Shown: positions 1 to 6,820, counted from the stretch's first letter. The stretch is DNA of 7,596 bases from Labilithrix sp. (GCA_028287035.1 JAQBQL010000159.1:1-7596); one strand, 5' to 3'. The notes: a model not told the origin generated them from the letters alone. Numbers and translations: made by a program.

Positions 1-1
1 G

Positions 2-568
2 GGTGCGGCGGCGGCCGCAGGGGCCAAGCTCTCGGTCGGCCTCTTCGCGGCGGGCGGCGCGGTCGGCGCGCTCGCGACGGCGCTCGGCGTCGTGCTCGCC
101 ATCTTCGTCATCGCGCCCGCCGCGAGCACCACGCCGGCGACCGCTGCGCGCGGCGCCCACGTTCCGGCCGCCGCCGAGCCCGACCCTCGCCTCCATGCCG
201 TCGAGCGCGGCGCGCAGCGCGCCGTCACTCCCGTCCGCGAGCGCGCGATGCCGGTGGACGGTGACGACGGGTCCGCCGCGCCGGCGTCCATCACCTCGAA
301 GACTGCCGTCGTCCCGCGGGATCCGCCGAGCGACCTCGCCGAGGAGGCACGCCTCGTCACCGCAGCGCGCGCCGCTCTCGTCGCGGGCGATGCCGAACGC
401 GCGCTCGTCCTCGTCCAGGCGACGCGCAGGCTCGGTGCACGCGCGCTCGAGCCCGAGGAGCTCGGCGTCGAGGCGCGGGCGCTACGCGCGCTCGGCCGTA
501 CCGACGAAGCGGCCGCGACCGAGCTCGTCCTGCGGCGCCGCCATCCCGAGTCCGCCCTCGCGCGCTGA
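2..568 (+). CDS. Ala-rich single-pass membrane protein with C-terminal TPR-like helices (5' partial)
   Basis: The reading frame is open from the left window edge, so the true start is outside; 188 residues are visible, ending at the TGA at 566-568. Visible residues 11-38 form one hydrophobic segment rich in Ala, Gly, Val and Leu, consistent with a single membrane span. Residues 40-110 are Ala/Pro/Arg-rich and look disordered. Residues about 112-184 form Ala- and Leu-rich helical hairpins with a TPR-like pattern (for example LVAGDAERAL, then ALRALGRTDEAA), ending in RRRHPESALAR. From family knowledge, proteins of this build (Gly/Ala-rich region, one membrane span, short TPR-like tail) are common in Polyangiales, often beside ECF sigma factor genes, and may act as anti-sigma-like or envelope proteins; no sigma gene is visible here, so that role is inference. 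It converges on the Tad operon and is probably not part of it. The exact function is not recognised. Confidence 0.7.
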   Translation, partial: GAAAAAGAKLSVGLFAAGGAVGALATALGVVLAIFVIAPAASTTPATAARGAHVPAAAEPDPRLHAVERGAQRAVTPVRERAMPVDGDDGSAAPASITSKTAVVPRDPPSDLAEEARLVTAARAALVAGDAERALVLVQATRRLGARALEPEELGVEARALRALGRTDEAAATELVLRRRHPESALAR

Positions 569-621
569 CCGGTCCCGAGCCCACACGCCACGCGGGAAGG
601 CGCGACGCACGGCGCGGCCGC

Positions 622-2403
622 TCAGGGCGCGCCGGCGTCGAGCTTGGTGCGGAGGATGCGCGCCGCCTCGGCGTACACCTTGTTGTTCGGCTCGCGTCGC
701 ACGAGCTCCTCGTAGGCCGCGGCGGCCTTCGCCGTGTCGCCCGACGCCACGAAGTCGACCGCCTGGCGCTCGAGCGACCTGGTCACCGGCTCCTTCGTGG
801 TCCTCGTCGGCGTGTCCTTGGCGTCCCTGTCCTTGCCGTCCTTGTCCTTGCCGTCCTTGCCGTCCTTGCCGTCCTTGCCGTCGGGCGTGCGGCCCGGAGG
901 CGTGTCGCTCGCGCCGGTGGCGCTCTGCGCGGTCGGCGTGCAGGGCAGGGGGCGGTCGGCCGGCCAGCCCGGCGGCGGACACGGAACGCCCGCCGGCCAC
1001 GCAGGCGTCGGGGTCGAAGCCTGGGTCGTGGCGCTCATCACGACGACGGGCGGCACGGTCGGCGCCGTCGCCGCGGACGTGGATCCGCCGCCGGAGCCGC
1101 CGTCGAGCGTGGCGACCGGCTTCTTCTTCGGAGCCGGCTCCTCGTCGTCCTCGGCGAGGTAGAGGATGCCGCCGATGATGAAGAGAAGGCCCGCGATCAT
1201 CTTCGGGATGCTGTTGGCCTTCAGCTTCTCGACGAGCCCCGCCATCGGCGATGCCGCAGGCCCGGTCGCGGTGGGCTGCTGCTGCTGCCCGGGGTGTCCC
1301 TGTCCGGGCATGCCGTAGCCAGGCTGGCCGTTCATCGGCCCCTGACCGCCCATCCCCTGGCCGCCCATCCCCTGGCCGCCCATGCCCTGGCCGATCGCGC
1401 CGTACGCGCCGCTGTTGTTCGGATACCCGCCCGGGTAGCCGCCGCCGTTGCCGTACGCGCCCTGCTGGTTCGGGTCGAAGCCCGGCGGCGGACCGTACCC
1501 GCCGTTCGGGTCGTAGCCCATCATCGGCGACGAGCCGAGCGCCTGCGGGACCATGTTCGGCGCCGAGCCCATGTTGGGCGCGGAGCCCATGCCGGGCCCC
1601 ATCATGTTGGGCGCGGAGCCCATGCCGGGGCCCATCCCGCCATTCGGGAAGCCCATTCCGTGGCCCTGCGGACCCATCGGCCCGGGGCCGTGCATCATCC
1701 CCGAGTTGACGAAGGGCACCGGCATCTCGCCCGAGCCGCCGCCGGGTCGACCGCCGCCGGGGACGCGATTGGCGCCCGTCGACTCGAGCGGCGCGATGCG
1801 CGTCGACTCGTCATCGGGCGGCGACGCGAACTCACCCGGCTTGAACGGACGATCCGCCTTCGGGAACGCGACGGGGGGATTCGAGGACGGTGACGGTGGC
1901 ACGCCCGGTAGCTTGACGGTGGGCGGCCGACCCGCCGCCGGCGGCTGCGGAGCGACGGCGCCCGCGCCGAGGCCCGCGGGCAACGGCACGTCGCCGAGCG
2001 GATTGCCGGGGCCGCCCGGACCACCGATGGGCAGGCGCACCGGCGGCGACGCGGCGATCTGCGTGGCCTGGTTCTCGTCGTCCTCGATGAGCGAACGGAA
2101 CCGCAAGCGCGCGTTGCCGACCTCGATGCTGCACGGTGCGTGGAGCTCCGTCCACGCCTTGCCGACGCGGTAGCCGTCGACGCTCGCGGCGCTCGCCTCG
2201 TCGGCGCTCTGCAGGAAGAGCGACGAGCCGTCGAAGTAGAGGAACGCGTGGACGTCGAGCACGCGCGCGGACTCGAGCCGCCACATGCCCTTCTTGCCGA
2301 CGCTGATGGGCTGCAGCTCGTTGCCCATGGAAAGCGGGATGAAGGCCGGCTCTCCGATGCCCGCCTCGATCTCGATCACGTGGGTCGTCGTGGGATCAGC
2401 CAT
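622..2403 (-). CDS. FHA-like domain / low-complexity linker / transmembrane / TPR-like protein of the Tad operon
   Basis: This 593-residue protein is the last gene of the operon. The ATG at 2403 (start MADPTTTHVIEI) is chosen because it overlaps the preceding ATPase stop by 8 bp; an upstream in-frame ATG at 2439 would lie inside that ATPase gene. Residues about 20-104 resemble an FHA beta-sandwich (PISVGKKGMW, then VLDVHAFLYF, then a SVDGYRV loop), with Lys in place of the usual Arg after Gly36 and Asp50 where a Ser is usual before His52. Residues 110-390 are a Gly/Pro/Met/Asn/Gln-rich linker with tandem repeats and a QQQQ run. Residues 402-417 form one membrane segment, with Lys residues before it and an acidic stretch just after, so the FHA part is predicted cytoplasmic and the tail periplasmic. 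After the membrane come a Pro/Thr-rich stretch with Cys475 and Cys488, a charged DGK-repeat tract (508-529) and a TPR-like helical pair (about 543-588). A scaffold or regulatory role in the Tad machine is inferred from context; the function is not established. Confidence 0.85.
   Translation of the reverse strand: MADPTTTHVIEIEAGIGEPAFIPLSMGNELQPISVGKKGMWRLESARVLDVHAFLYFDGSSLFLQSADEASAASVDGYRVGKAWTELHAPCSIEVGNARLRFRSLIEDDENQATQIAASPPVRLPIGGPGGPGNPLGDVPLPAGLGAGAVAPQPPAAGRPPTVKLPGVPPSPSSNPPVAFPKADRPFKPGEFASPPDDESTRIAPLESTGANRVPGGGRPGGGSGEMPVPFVNSGMMHGPGPMGPQGHGMGFPNGGMGPGMGSAPNMMGPGMGSAPNMGSAPNMVPQALGSSPMMGYDPNGGYGPPPGFDPNQQGAYGNGGGYPGGYPNNSGAYGAIGQGMGGQGMGGQGMGGQGPMNGQPGYGMPGQGHPGQQQQPTATGPAASPMAGLVEKLKANSIPKMIAGLLFIIGGILYLAEDDEEPAPKKKPVATLDGGSGGGSTSAATAPTVPPVVVMSATTQASTPTPAWPAGVPCPPPGWPADRPLPCTPTAQSATGASDTPPGRTPDGKDGKDGKDGKDKDGKDRDAKDTPTRTTKEPVTRSLERQAVDFVASGDTAKAAAAYEELVRREPNNKVYAEAARILRTKLDAGAP
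836..882 (-). repeat. 9-bp tandem repeat encoding Asp-Gly-Lys (DGK) tract
   Basis: The plus-strand unit ccgtccttg is perfectly repeated at 851-859, 860-868 and 869-877, with a partial copy at 878-882 and another intact copy at 836-844 followed by a shortened unit. Read on the minus strand it encodes the DGKDGKDGKDGKDKDGKD tract of the FHA-like protein. The Gly-X-Y spacing is collagen-like but too short to predict a stable triple helix; a charged, flexible periplasmic spacer is the simpler reading. Unit length is a multiple of three, so copy-number change would keep the frame. Confidence 0.9.
1346..1390 (-). repeat. 15-bp tandem repeat encoding a Gly-Gln-Gly-Met-Gly pentapeptide
   Basis: Three adjacent 15-bp units lie at 1346-1360, 1361-1375 and 1376-1390 (plus-strand unit ccgcccatcccctgg). 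The first two are identical and the third differs by one base (catg for catc). They encode GQGMG-type pentapeptides in the low-complexity cytoplasmic linker of the FHA-like protein, about 50 residues before its membrane segment. The unit is a multiple of three, so expansion or loss stays in frame. Confidence 0.9.
1571..1633 (-). repeat. 33-bp-period repeat encoding GPGMGSAPNMM
   Basis: The 30-base stretches at 1571-1600 and 1604-1633 are identical except for one base, giving a 33-bp period (11 codons). On the minus strand they encode two copies of a GPGMGSAPNM unit in the Gly/Met/Asn-rich linker; a further shortened copy (GSAPNM) is encoded just beyond, at about 1553-1570. The near-identity at DNA level suggests recent slippage or recombination, not only amino-acid constraint. 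Confidence 0.85.
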
Positions 2404-3553
2404 AGCTGCCCTGGCTGTGCGCGCCGTTGGCCGCAGCATGCGCGGCGTCGTACACCGCGCGCGGAAGATCGGTGCCGTGCTCGTGGAGCTGCGGAAGGCA
2501 GCGCGGCAAGACCCCCGAGGGGACGATGTCGCTGAGGATGGCGCCCTTGTCGTCGAAGCCGTGGTACTGGCGCACGAAGATGTCCTGCATGATGTACTCG
2601 CCCTTCACGCCGTCGAAGCCGAGCACCTCCGTGATGTGAGTGATCTTGCGGCTGCCGTCCTGCAGGCGCGAGACCTGGCAGATGATGTTGACGGCCGACG
2701 CGAGCTGGATGCGGAGCGCGGTGAGCGGCATCTCGATGTCGCTCATCATCGCCATCGTCTCGAGGCGCGAGGTCGTGTCACGCGGGTAGGTCGCGTGGAG
2801 CGTCGACATGCAGCCGCCGTGGCCCGAGGTCATCGCCTGGATCAGGTCGAGCGCCTCGCCGCTCCGGATCTCGCCGACCACGATGCGGTCGGGCCGGAGA
2901 CGAAGCGTCGCCCGGAACAGCTCGCGGATCGTGACCTCGCCACGCCCGCGCGGATCCGGCGGGCGCGCCTCGAGCATGCAGATGTGGTCCCGCTGCAGCT
3001 GCAGCTCGCGTGAGTCCTCGATGACGACGACCCGCTCGCCCTCGGGAATGAACGACGAGAGCGCGTTGAGCATCGACGTCTTGCCGCTGCCCGTGCCGCC
3101 GGCGATGAGGATGTTCAGCTTCGACGCGACGAGCGCCCGGAGCGTGTCGGCCACGTCACGCGTGAGCGCGCCGAAGCCGATGAGGCGGTCGACGGTGAGC
3201 GTCTCCTTGAAGAAGCGCCGGATCGACACGCACGGCCCGTCGGGCGCGGCGGGCGGGAGGATCGCCTCGATACGCGAGCCGTCGGGCAGGCGGCCCTCGA
3301 GGATCGGCTTCAGCTCGTCGATGTGCTTGCCGACGTACTGCGCGGCGTTGCGGAGCGCCGCGACGAGCGCTTCACGGGTCTCGAACTTCGCGCCGGTGAG
3401 GTGCAGCTGTCCCTTCTTCTCGACGTAGATCTGGAAGGGCCCGTTGATCATGATGTCGCTCACCGCGGGGTCGTCGAGGAACGGCCGGATCGGCGAGAGG
3501 AACTGGAGAAGGGTCTCCTCGAAGACCTCCTTCGGGATGATATCGCTGCTCAA
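2396..3553 (-). CDS. cpaF: CpaF/TadA-family secretion ATPase, second copy in the operon
   Basis: This is a hexameric type II/IV secretion ATPase that would power the Tad inner-membrane platform from the cytoplasm. The 385-residue product has the N-terminal subdomain motif DPAVSDIMINGP (28-39), GRLPDGSRI (87-95), Walker A GGTGSGKT (152-159, Lys158), the Asp-box VVVIED (175-180), Walker B RIVVGE (223-228, Glu228), the GHGG motif (244-247) and the His-box STLHA (250-254, His253). All catalytic elements are present, so it should be active. A TTG start at 3553 is chosen: it overlaps the stop of the TPR lipoprotein gene (TTGA) and has GAAGAGG 5 nt upstream; no nearby in-frame ATG precedes the conserved region. 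Only about 28 residues come before the first conserved motif, so it lacks the long N-terminal extension of many CpaF proteins. The C-terminus (about 355-385) is an Ala/His/Gly-rich tail. It differs clearly in sequence from the first CpaF of the operon, so the pair is not a recent duplication. Confidence 0.93.
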   Translation of the reverse strand: MSSDIIPKEVFEETLLQFLSPIRPFLDDPAVSDIMINGPFQIYVEKKGQLHLTGAKFETREALVAALRNAAQYVGKHIDELKPILEGRLPDGSRIEAILPPAAPDGPCVSIRRFFKETLTVDRLIGFGALTRDVADTLRALVASKLNILIAGGTGSGKTSMLNALSSFIPEGERVVVIEDSRELQLQRDHICMLEARPPDPRGRGEVTIRELFRATLRLRPDRIVVGEIRSGEALDLIQAMTSGHGGCMSTLHATYPRDTTSRLETMAMMSDIEMPLTALRIQLASAVNIICQVSRLQDGSRKITHITEVLGFDGVKGEYIMQDIFVRQYHGFDDKGAILSDIVPSGVLPRCLPQLHEHGTDLPRAVYDAAHAAANGAHSQGSYG

Positions 3554-4131
3554 GGCATCCTCTTCAGGAGAGAGGCTTTCGCCTCTTCGGCGTGGGAGCC
3601 CTGCGGCTCGATTCGGAGGTACTCGCGGAAGTGCTGGTCCGCGCCGACCACGTCGTTCTCGTTGTCTCGCGCGAGGACCGCGAGGGCGTAATGAGCGGAG
3701 GGCTCGTCGGGCCGCTCGGCGATGACCTTCTCGAGCGCGTCCTTCGCGTCCTTCGTCTCGCCGATGGCGGCGTAGAGCGTGCCCAGTACGAAGCGCGTGC
3801 GCACGTCCTCGGGGTGCTTGCGAAGGTGGTTCTCCGCGTGCTGGATGCCCGATCGATACCGGCCGGTCTGCACGCAGATCTTCATGAGCATCGGCATGAC
3901 GATGCGGGGGTCCGCACCCTGGTCGAGCGCCGCGGAGAGGTAGTCCTCGGCGCGCGTCGTGTCGCCGATGGCCCAGAACGCCTTGCCGCGCTCGACGAGG
4001 TTCGACGTGGACGACTCCTTCTGGAACGTCGCCATGTCGGCCTGCGCCTTCTCGGCGGGCGTGGAGGGGCCACACGCCGCGACGCTCGCGACGATGACCA
4101 GGCCCGATGCAACCGCGAAGCAGAAGCCCAA
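3550..4131 (-). CDS. TadD-like TPR lipoprotein
   Basis: The product (193 residues from the TTG at 4131) opens with a hydrophobic signal segment ending in a lipobox, SVAAC, with the lipidated Cys at residue 20, so an envelope lipoprotein is predicted. Residues about 44-178 hold three to four TPR-like hairpins (for instance FWAIGDTTRAEDYLSAALD, then LYAAIGETKDAKDALEKVI, then HFREYLRIEP). In Tad systems the TPR lipoprotein TadD is thought to help the outer-membrane secretin assemble; that role here follows from architecture and position. Start choice is uncertain: the TTG lies 5 bp after the upstream stop but gives an n-region without basic residues and has only a weak GAAGAAG element far upstream, while an in-frame ATG at 4200 would give an Arg-rich leader but overlap the previous gene by 64 bp. 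Its stop codon overlaps the start of the second ATPase (TTGA). Confidence 0.85.
   Translation of the reverse strand: MGFCFAVASGLVIVASVAACGPSTPAEKAQADMATFQKESSTSNLVERGKAFWAIGDTTRAEDYLSAALDQGADPRIVMPMLMKICVQTGRYRSGIQHAENHLRKHPEDVRTRFVLGTLYAAIGETKDAKDALEKVIAERPDEPSAHYALAVLARDNENDVVGADQHFREYLRIEPQGSHAEEAKASLLKRMP
3559..3565 (-). promoter_or_regulatory. Ribosome binding site deciding the TTG start of the second CpaF
   Basis: On the minus strand GAAGAGG is followed by a 5-nt spacer and then TTG (3553). It lies inside the end of the TPR lipoprotein gene and supports the non-ATG start of the ATPase. Confidence 0.6.
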
Positions 4132-4136
4132 GTGGG

Positions 4137-5012
4137 CTACGTCTTCTTCACGGCGGCGCCGGCCTTGAGCTTCAACTTGCGATCGAGGTTGGAGAGCCAT
4201 GTGACGTAGTCGCCCGACTTGCCCTCCACGAATTGTAGGAGAACCCGGACCTCTTTTTGCGCACTTACGTAGTCCTCGATCGCGAGCGCATGGTCGAGCC
4301 GCACGCGCCGAGTACGGAAATCATCCGTGATATCACGACGAAGGAACTTGGCCGATTCCTCGGCGAGACCGCCCGAGCCGGCATCGCCCCCGGCCCTGAA
4401 ACACACCGCCGCGGCCTCGTACGTCGGGACCGCCTGCACGCCGTCCTGCACGTGGAACGGACGACGCTCGCGTTTGGCGTCGGCAACCGCCATTTTTTCG
4501 CGCGCGAAGGCGAGCGCCTGCGGGCCGGCGTACGGACACTGGCCGACCGGCGCTTGCCACAGCTCGGGCGCCTGCTTCGGCGCGGGCTTCGGTCCGCTGT
4601 CGTTCGGATCGTCGACGAGGATCGTGTAGAGCCCGAGCGGCACGATGATCGCGACCGCGAGGTACATGATCGGGCTCGGCTTCTTCTTCGCGCCGGGACC
4701 CTGACCCGCGCCGCCGACCTCGGCGAGCTCCACCGTGATCTGCGTGCCGCCCACGCCGAGCACCGATCCCGGAGGGAGCGGCGCCTGCTGGAAGGGGATG
4801 TTGTTGATGGTCGGCGGTGGGTCGAAGTTGAGCGCGCGCGCGAAGACGCCGGCGGGCCCCGCTTCGATGAGGACGTGCTCGACGCGCGCCTGGTCGACGG
4901 GGAGCCGGATCTCGCAGTGAGCGCCGGCGCCGATGAGCACCCGCTCGGACTCGATCGCGAGCTGATCGACCTGACCGGTGTGCTGGCGAATCTGGAATTT
5001 GAGTGAGCGCAT
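4137..5012 (-). CDS. FHA-like domain single-pass membrane protein of the Tad operon
   Basis: This 291-residue protein starts at the ATG at 5012, 2 bp after the tadC stop. Residues 1-98 resemble an FHA fold: a first strand (LKFQIRQHTGQ), then VLIGAGAHCEIRLP, VEHVLIE, a NNIPF turn and SVLGVGGTQITVEL. The usual Arg after the glycine is Ala29 and the usual Ser before the conserved His46 is replaced (V44, E45), so normal phosphothreonine binding is doubtful. A Gly-rich linker and KKK (109-111) precede one membrane span (115-133), followed by an acidic DDPNDSG stretch; this predicts FHA in the cytoplasm and residues 134-291 in the periplasm. That C-terminal domain contains Cys159 and Cys204 and is otherwise helical and charged (about 165-285); I do not recognise it. 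Sitting between the TadC platform gene and the TPR lipoprotein gene, it is likely a structural or coupling component of the machine; this is inference. Confidence 0.85.
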   Translation of the reverse strand: MRSLKFQIRQHTGQVDQLAIESERVLIGAGAHCEIRLPVDQARVEHVLIEAGPAGVFARALNFDPPPTINNIPFQQAPLPPGSVLGVGGTQITVELAEVGGAGQGPGAKKKPSPIMYLAVAIIVPLGLYTILVDDPNDSGPKPAPKQAPELWQAPVGQCPYAGPQALAFAREKMAVADAKRERRPFHVQDGVQAVPTYEAAAVCFRAGGDAGSGGLAEESAKFLRRDITDDFRTRRVRLDHALAIEDYVSAQKEVRVLLQFVEGKSGDYVTWLSNLDRKLKLKAGAAVKKT

Positions 5013-5014
5013 GG

Positions 5015-5938
5015 TCAGAGCCCGTCCGTGATGTTCATCATTGCAGGAGCAACGATCAACGCGAGAACCGCGAGGAAGATGAGCATGAGTGGGCCGGTCA
5101 TCTTCACGCCGGCCTTCGCGGCGAGCTCCTCGGCGCGCACCGAGCGTCGGGTACGCGACGTGTTCGCCTGGATGAGGAGCACCTCGGCGACCGGGTTACC
5201 GCGCTCCTCGGCCTGCACGAGCGCGTTCACGAACTCGGAGACCGAGGCCGCCGGGGAGCGTTCGCCGAACGTGATGAGCGCGTCCTTCCGCGTCCGCCCG
5301 AGGTTCAGCGTCTGCAGGATGAGCGTGAACTCCTCGACGAGAGGATCGTTGGGGTTCGAGGACTTGTCGACGACCTGACGAACGCCGCCCGGAAAGTCGA
5401 GGCCGGCGCCCATCGCGAGCGCGAGGAGGTCGATGACGTACGGCAGGCCGCGGCTCACGTTCTTGATGCGCTCCTGGGCTTCGCCGCTGATCACCATGTA
5501 CGGCGCGACCGCGCCGAGACAGATGCCGACGAAGAGAAGGAGCTGCCCCATGTCGAGCATGAGGCCGGCGCCGAAGCCGAGCGCCGCACCGGCGGCGGTC
5601 GAGAGGATGTAGAGCGCGAGGTACTCCTCCGCGGTCAGACCCAGGAAGTCACCCGCGAGGGAGATCTGCCGGTCGAGCGCGGCGCGCTGGGACTCGCTCG
5701 GGATGCCGCTGACGCGGACGCCGAGCCAGCGGACGAGCGGCTCGATCGCGGCCCACAGCTCGTTCTGCTGCAGCGCGCGCTGCCGCTTGAGACCGCGCAG
5801 ACCGAGGCGGCTCGCGATGCGCGTCGGTGCGCTGCCGACGCTGTACGAGGCGACCGCGAGCGACAGGAACACCGCCCCGGCTGCGCCGAAACGATAGAGG
5901 AGAACGAGGAGGCTGACGCCGGAGAGCTTGAGGTCCAT
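5015..5938 (-). CDS. tadC: TadC-like inner-membrane platform protein (T2SSF/GspF domain)
   Basis: The product is one of the two GspF-family inner-membrane proteins that form the Tad assembly platform, on which the CpaF ATPase acts. It has 307 residues, the usual size for the family. Membrane segments are visible at about 8-33, 107-127, 131-151 and 281-301. The cytoplasmic T2SSF domain spans about 164-280, beginning GLPYVIDLLALAMGAGLDF and continuing through EEFTLILQTLNLGRTRKDAL and FVNALVQAEERGNPVAEVL, a signature pattern of TadC. Residues 38-100 form a basic cytoplasmic region (RLGLRGLKRQRALQQ). The C-terminus, APAMMNITDGL, follows the last span. The ATG at 5938 lies 3 bp after the tadB stop, supporting translational coupling; no strong Shine-Dalgarno sequence is seen. 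No truncation or frameshift is seen. Confidence 0.94.
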   Translation of the reverse strand: MDLKLSGVSLLVLLYRFGAAGAVFLSLAVASYSVGSAPTRIASRLGLRGLKRQRALQQNELWAAIEPLVRWLGVRVSGIPSESQRAALDRQISLAGDFLGLTAEEYLALYILSTAAGAALGFGAGLMLDMGQLLLFVGICLGAVAPYMVISGEAQERIKNVSRGLPYVIDLLALAMGAGLDFPGGVRQVVDKSSNPNDPLVEEFTLILQTLNLGRTRKDALITFGERSPAASVSEFVNALVQAEERGNPVAEVLLIQANTSRTRRSVRAEELAAKAGVKMTGPLMLIFLAVLALIVAPAMMNITDGL

Positions 5939-5941
5939 GGG

Positions 5942-6820
5942 TCAGAAATCCACCGCCAGGACCTTGCGCGCGAGGACGAGCGCAGAGCCCCAGGAGACCA
6001 CGACGAATCCGATGACCGCGTAGCCGGAGATGTCCCTCGTGAGCGGGTCGAAGTACCCGGGCCACATCACGCCGAAGCCGATGATGAAGATGAGCGGCAT
6101 CGCGCCGATGACCCAGAGCTGCATGCGGCCGTCGGCGGTCTTGGTGCGGATGACGCCTTCGAGGCGCTTCATCTCGCGAAGCGTGTTGGCGGTCGTCTCG
6201 AGGACCTTCGGCAGGTTTCCGCCGACCTGACGGCCGATGAGGATCGAGGAGAGCGCCGAGTCGAGCTGGCGGCTGCCGACGCGCGCCGCCATGTGGAGGA
6301 GAGCCTGATCGAGGGTCGAGCCGACCTTCATCTCCTTCAGGGCGAGGTCGACCTCGGAGCGGATCGGGTCGTCGATGACCGTGACCACGGAGTTGAACGC
6401 GGCGCCGATGCTGGGCGTGGCCTTCAAGGCGTTGGCGAGGGCCAGCATGAAGTTGTCGAGCTGGTCCTCGATCTTGATGACGCGCTTGCGACGTTCGCCC
6501 TTCAGGTAGATCGTCGGCACGATCGCGACGAGCATGCACATCGCCCACCACATGGGGACCTCGACGATGAGGTTCGCCGCCATGATGAGGAACATGATGC
6601 CGAGCTGCGTGAGCGCGATGAGCCGGCCCGGCGTGAAGATGAACAGCGAGCGCATGCGGCGCTCGAGCGAGCCGCAGTAACGCGCCCAGTAGCGGTACGG
6701 CAGGCCGGTCTCGTCCGCGACCATGCACCAGGTCGCGATGAAGAGCCCGAACGTGATGACGGCGAGGCTGCCCCAGCGGAGCAGGTCGACCGTGTGCAGG
6801 CCGTGCTTCATGAGGTTCAC
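5942..6820 (-). CDS. tadB: TadB-like inner-membrane platform protein (T2SSF/GspF domain)
   Basis: This is the partner of TadC in the Tad inner-membrane platform. The product has 292 residues from the GTG at 6820, which overlaps the upstream ATPase stop (GTGA) and has GGGGAG 8 nt before it; an ATG three codons later (6811) is the alternative and has a poorer spacing. Membrane segments are visible at about 14-34, 66-86, 88-105, 234-252 and 265-287. The T2SSF domain lies about 117-230, with EDQLDNFMLALANALKATPS, then IRSEVDLALKEMKVGSTLDQ and ILIGRQVGGNLPKVLETTA, which is typical of TadB. Its C-terminal half contains the loop WPGYFDPLTRD between the last two spans. The order ATPase-TadB-TadC is the canonical Tad order and makes this assignment strong. 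Length is close to the usual TadB size, with no internal break. Confidence 0.94.
   Translation of the reverse strand: MNLMKHGLHTVDLLRWGSLAVITFGLFIATWCMVADETGLPYRYWARYCGSLERRMRSLFIFTPGRLIALTQLGIMFLIMAANLIVEVPMWWAMCMLVAIVPTIYLKGERRKRVIKIEDQLDNFMLALANALKATPSIGAAFNSVVTVIDDPIRSEVDLALKEMKVGSTLDQALLHMAARVGSRQLDSALSSILIGRQVGGNLPKVLETTANTLREMKRLEGVIRTKTADGRMQLWVIGAMPLIFIIGFGVMWPGYFDPLTRDISGYAVIGFVVVSWGSALVLARKVLAVDF

Noticed and set aside
569..621. Rho-independent terminator between the convergent genes
   Set aside because: The 53-bp gap is GC-rich, but I see no convincing stem-loop followed by a T-tract on either strand.
3..1178. Plus-strand open frame of 391 codons rich in Arg, Ser and Pro
   Set aside because: It runs out of frame through the real plus-strand gene and then antisense to the FHA-like gene. 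Its composition is the typical artefact of GC-rich DNA.
836..1633. CRISPR-like array
   Set aside because: The repeats are directly adjacent, lack unique spacers, and are in-frame coding repeats within one protein gene.
3554..4075. N-terminal extension of the second ATPase frame up to 4075
   Set aside because: This part is read out of frame inside the TPR lipoprotein gene and shows no CpaF similarity. Conserved sequence begins just after the TTG at 3553.
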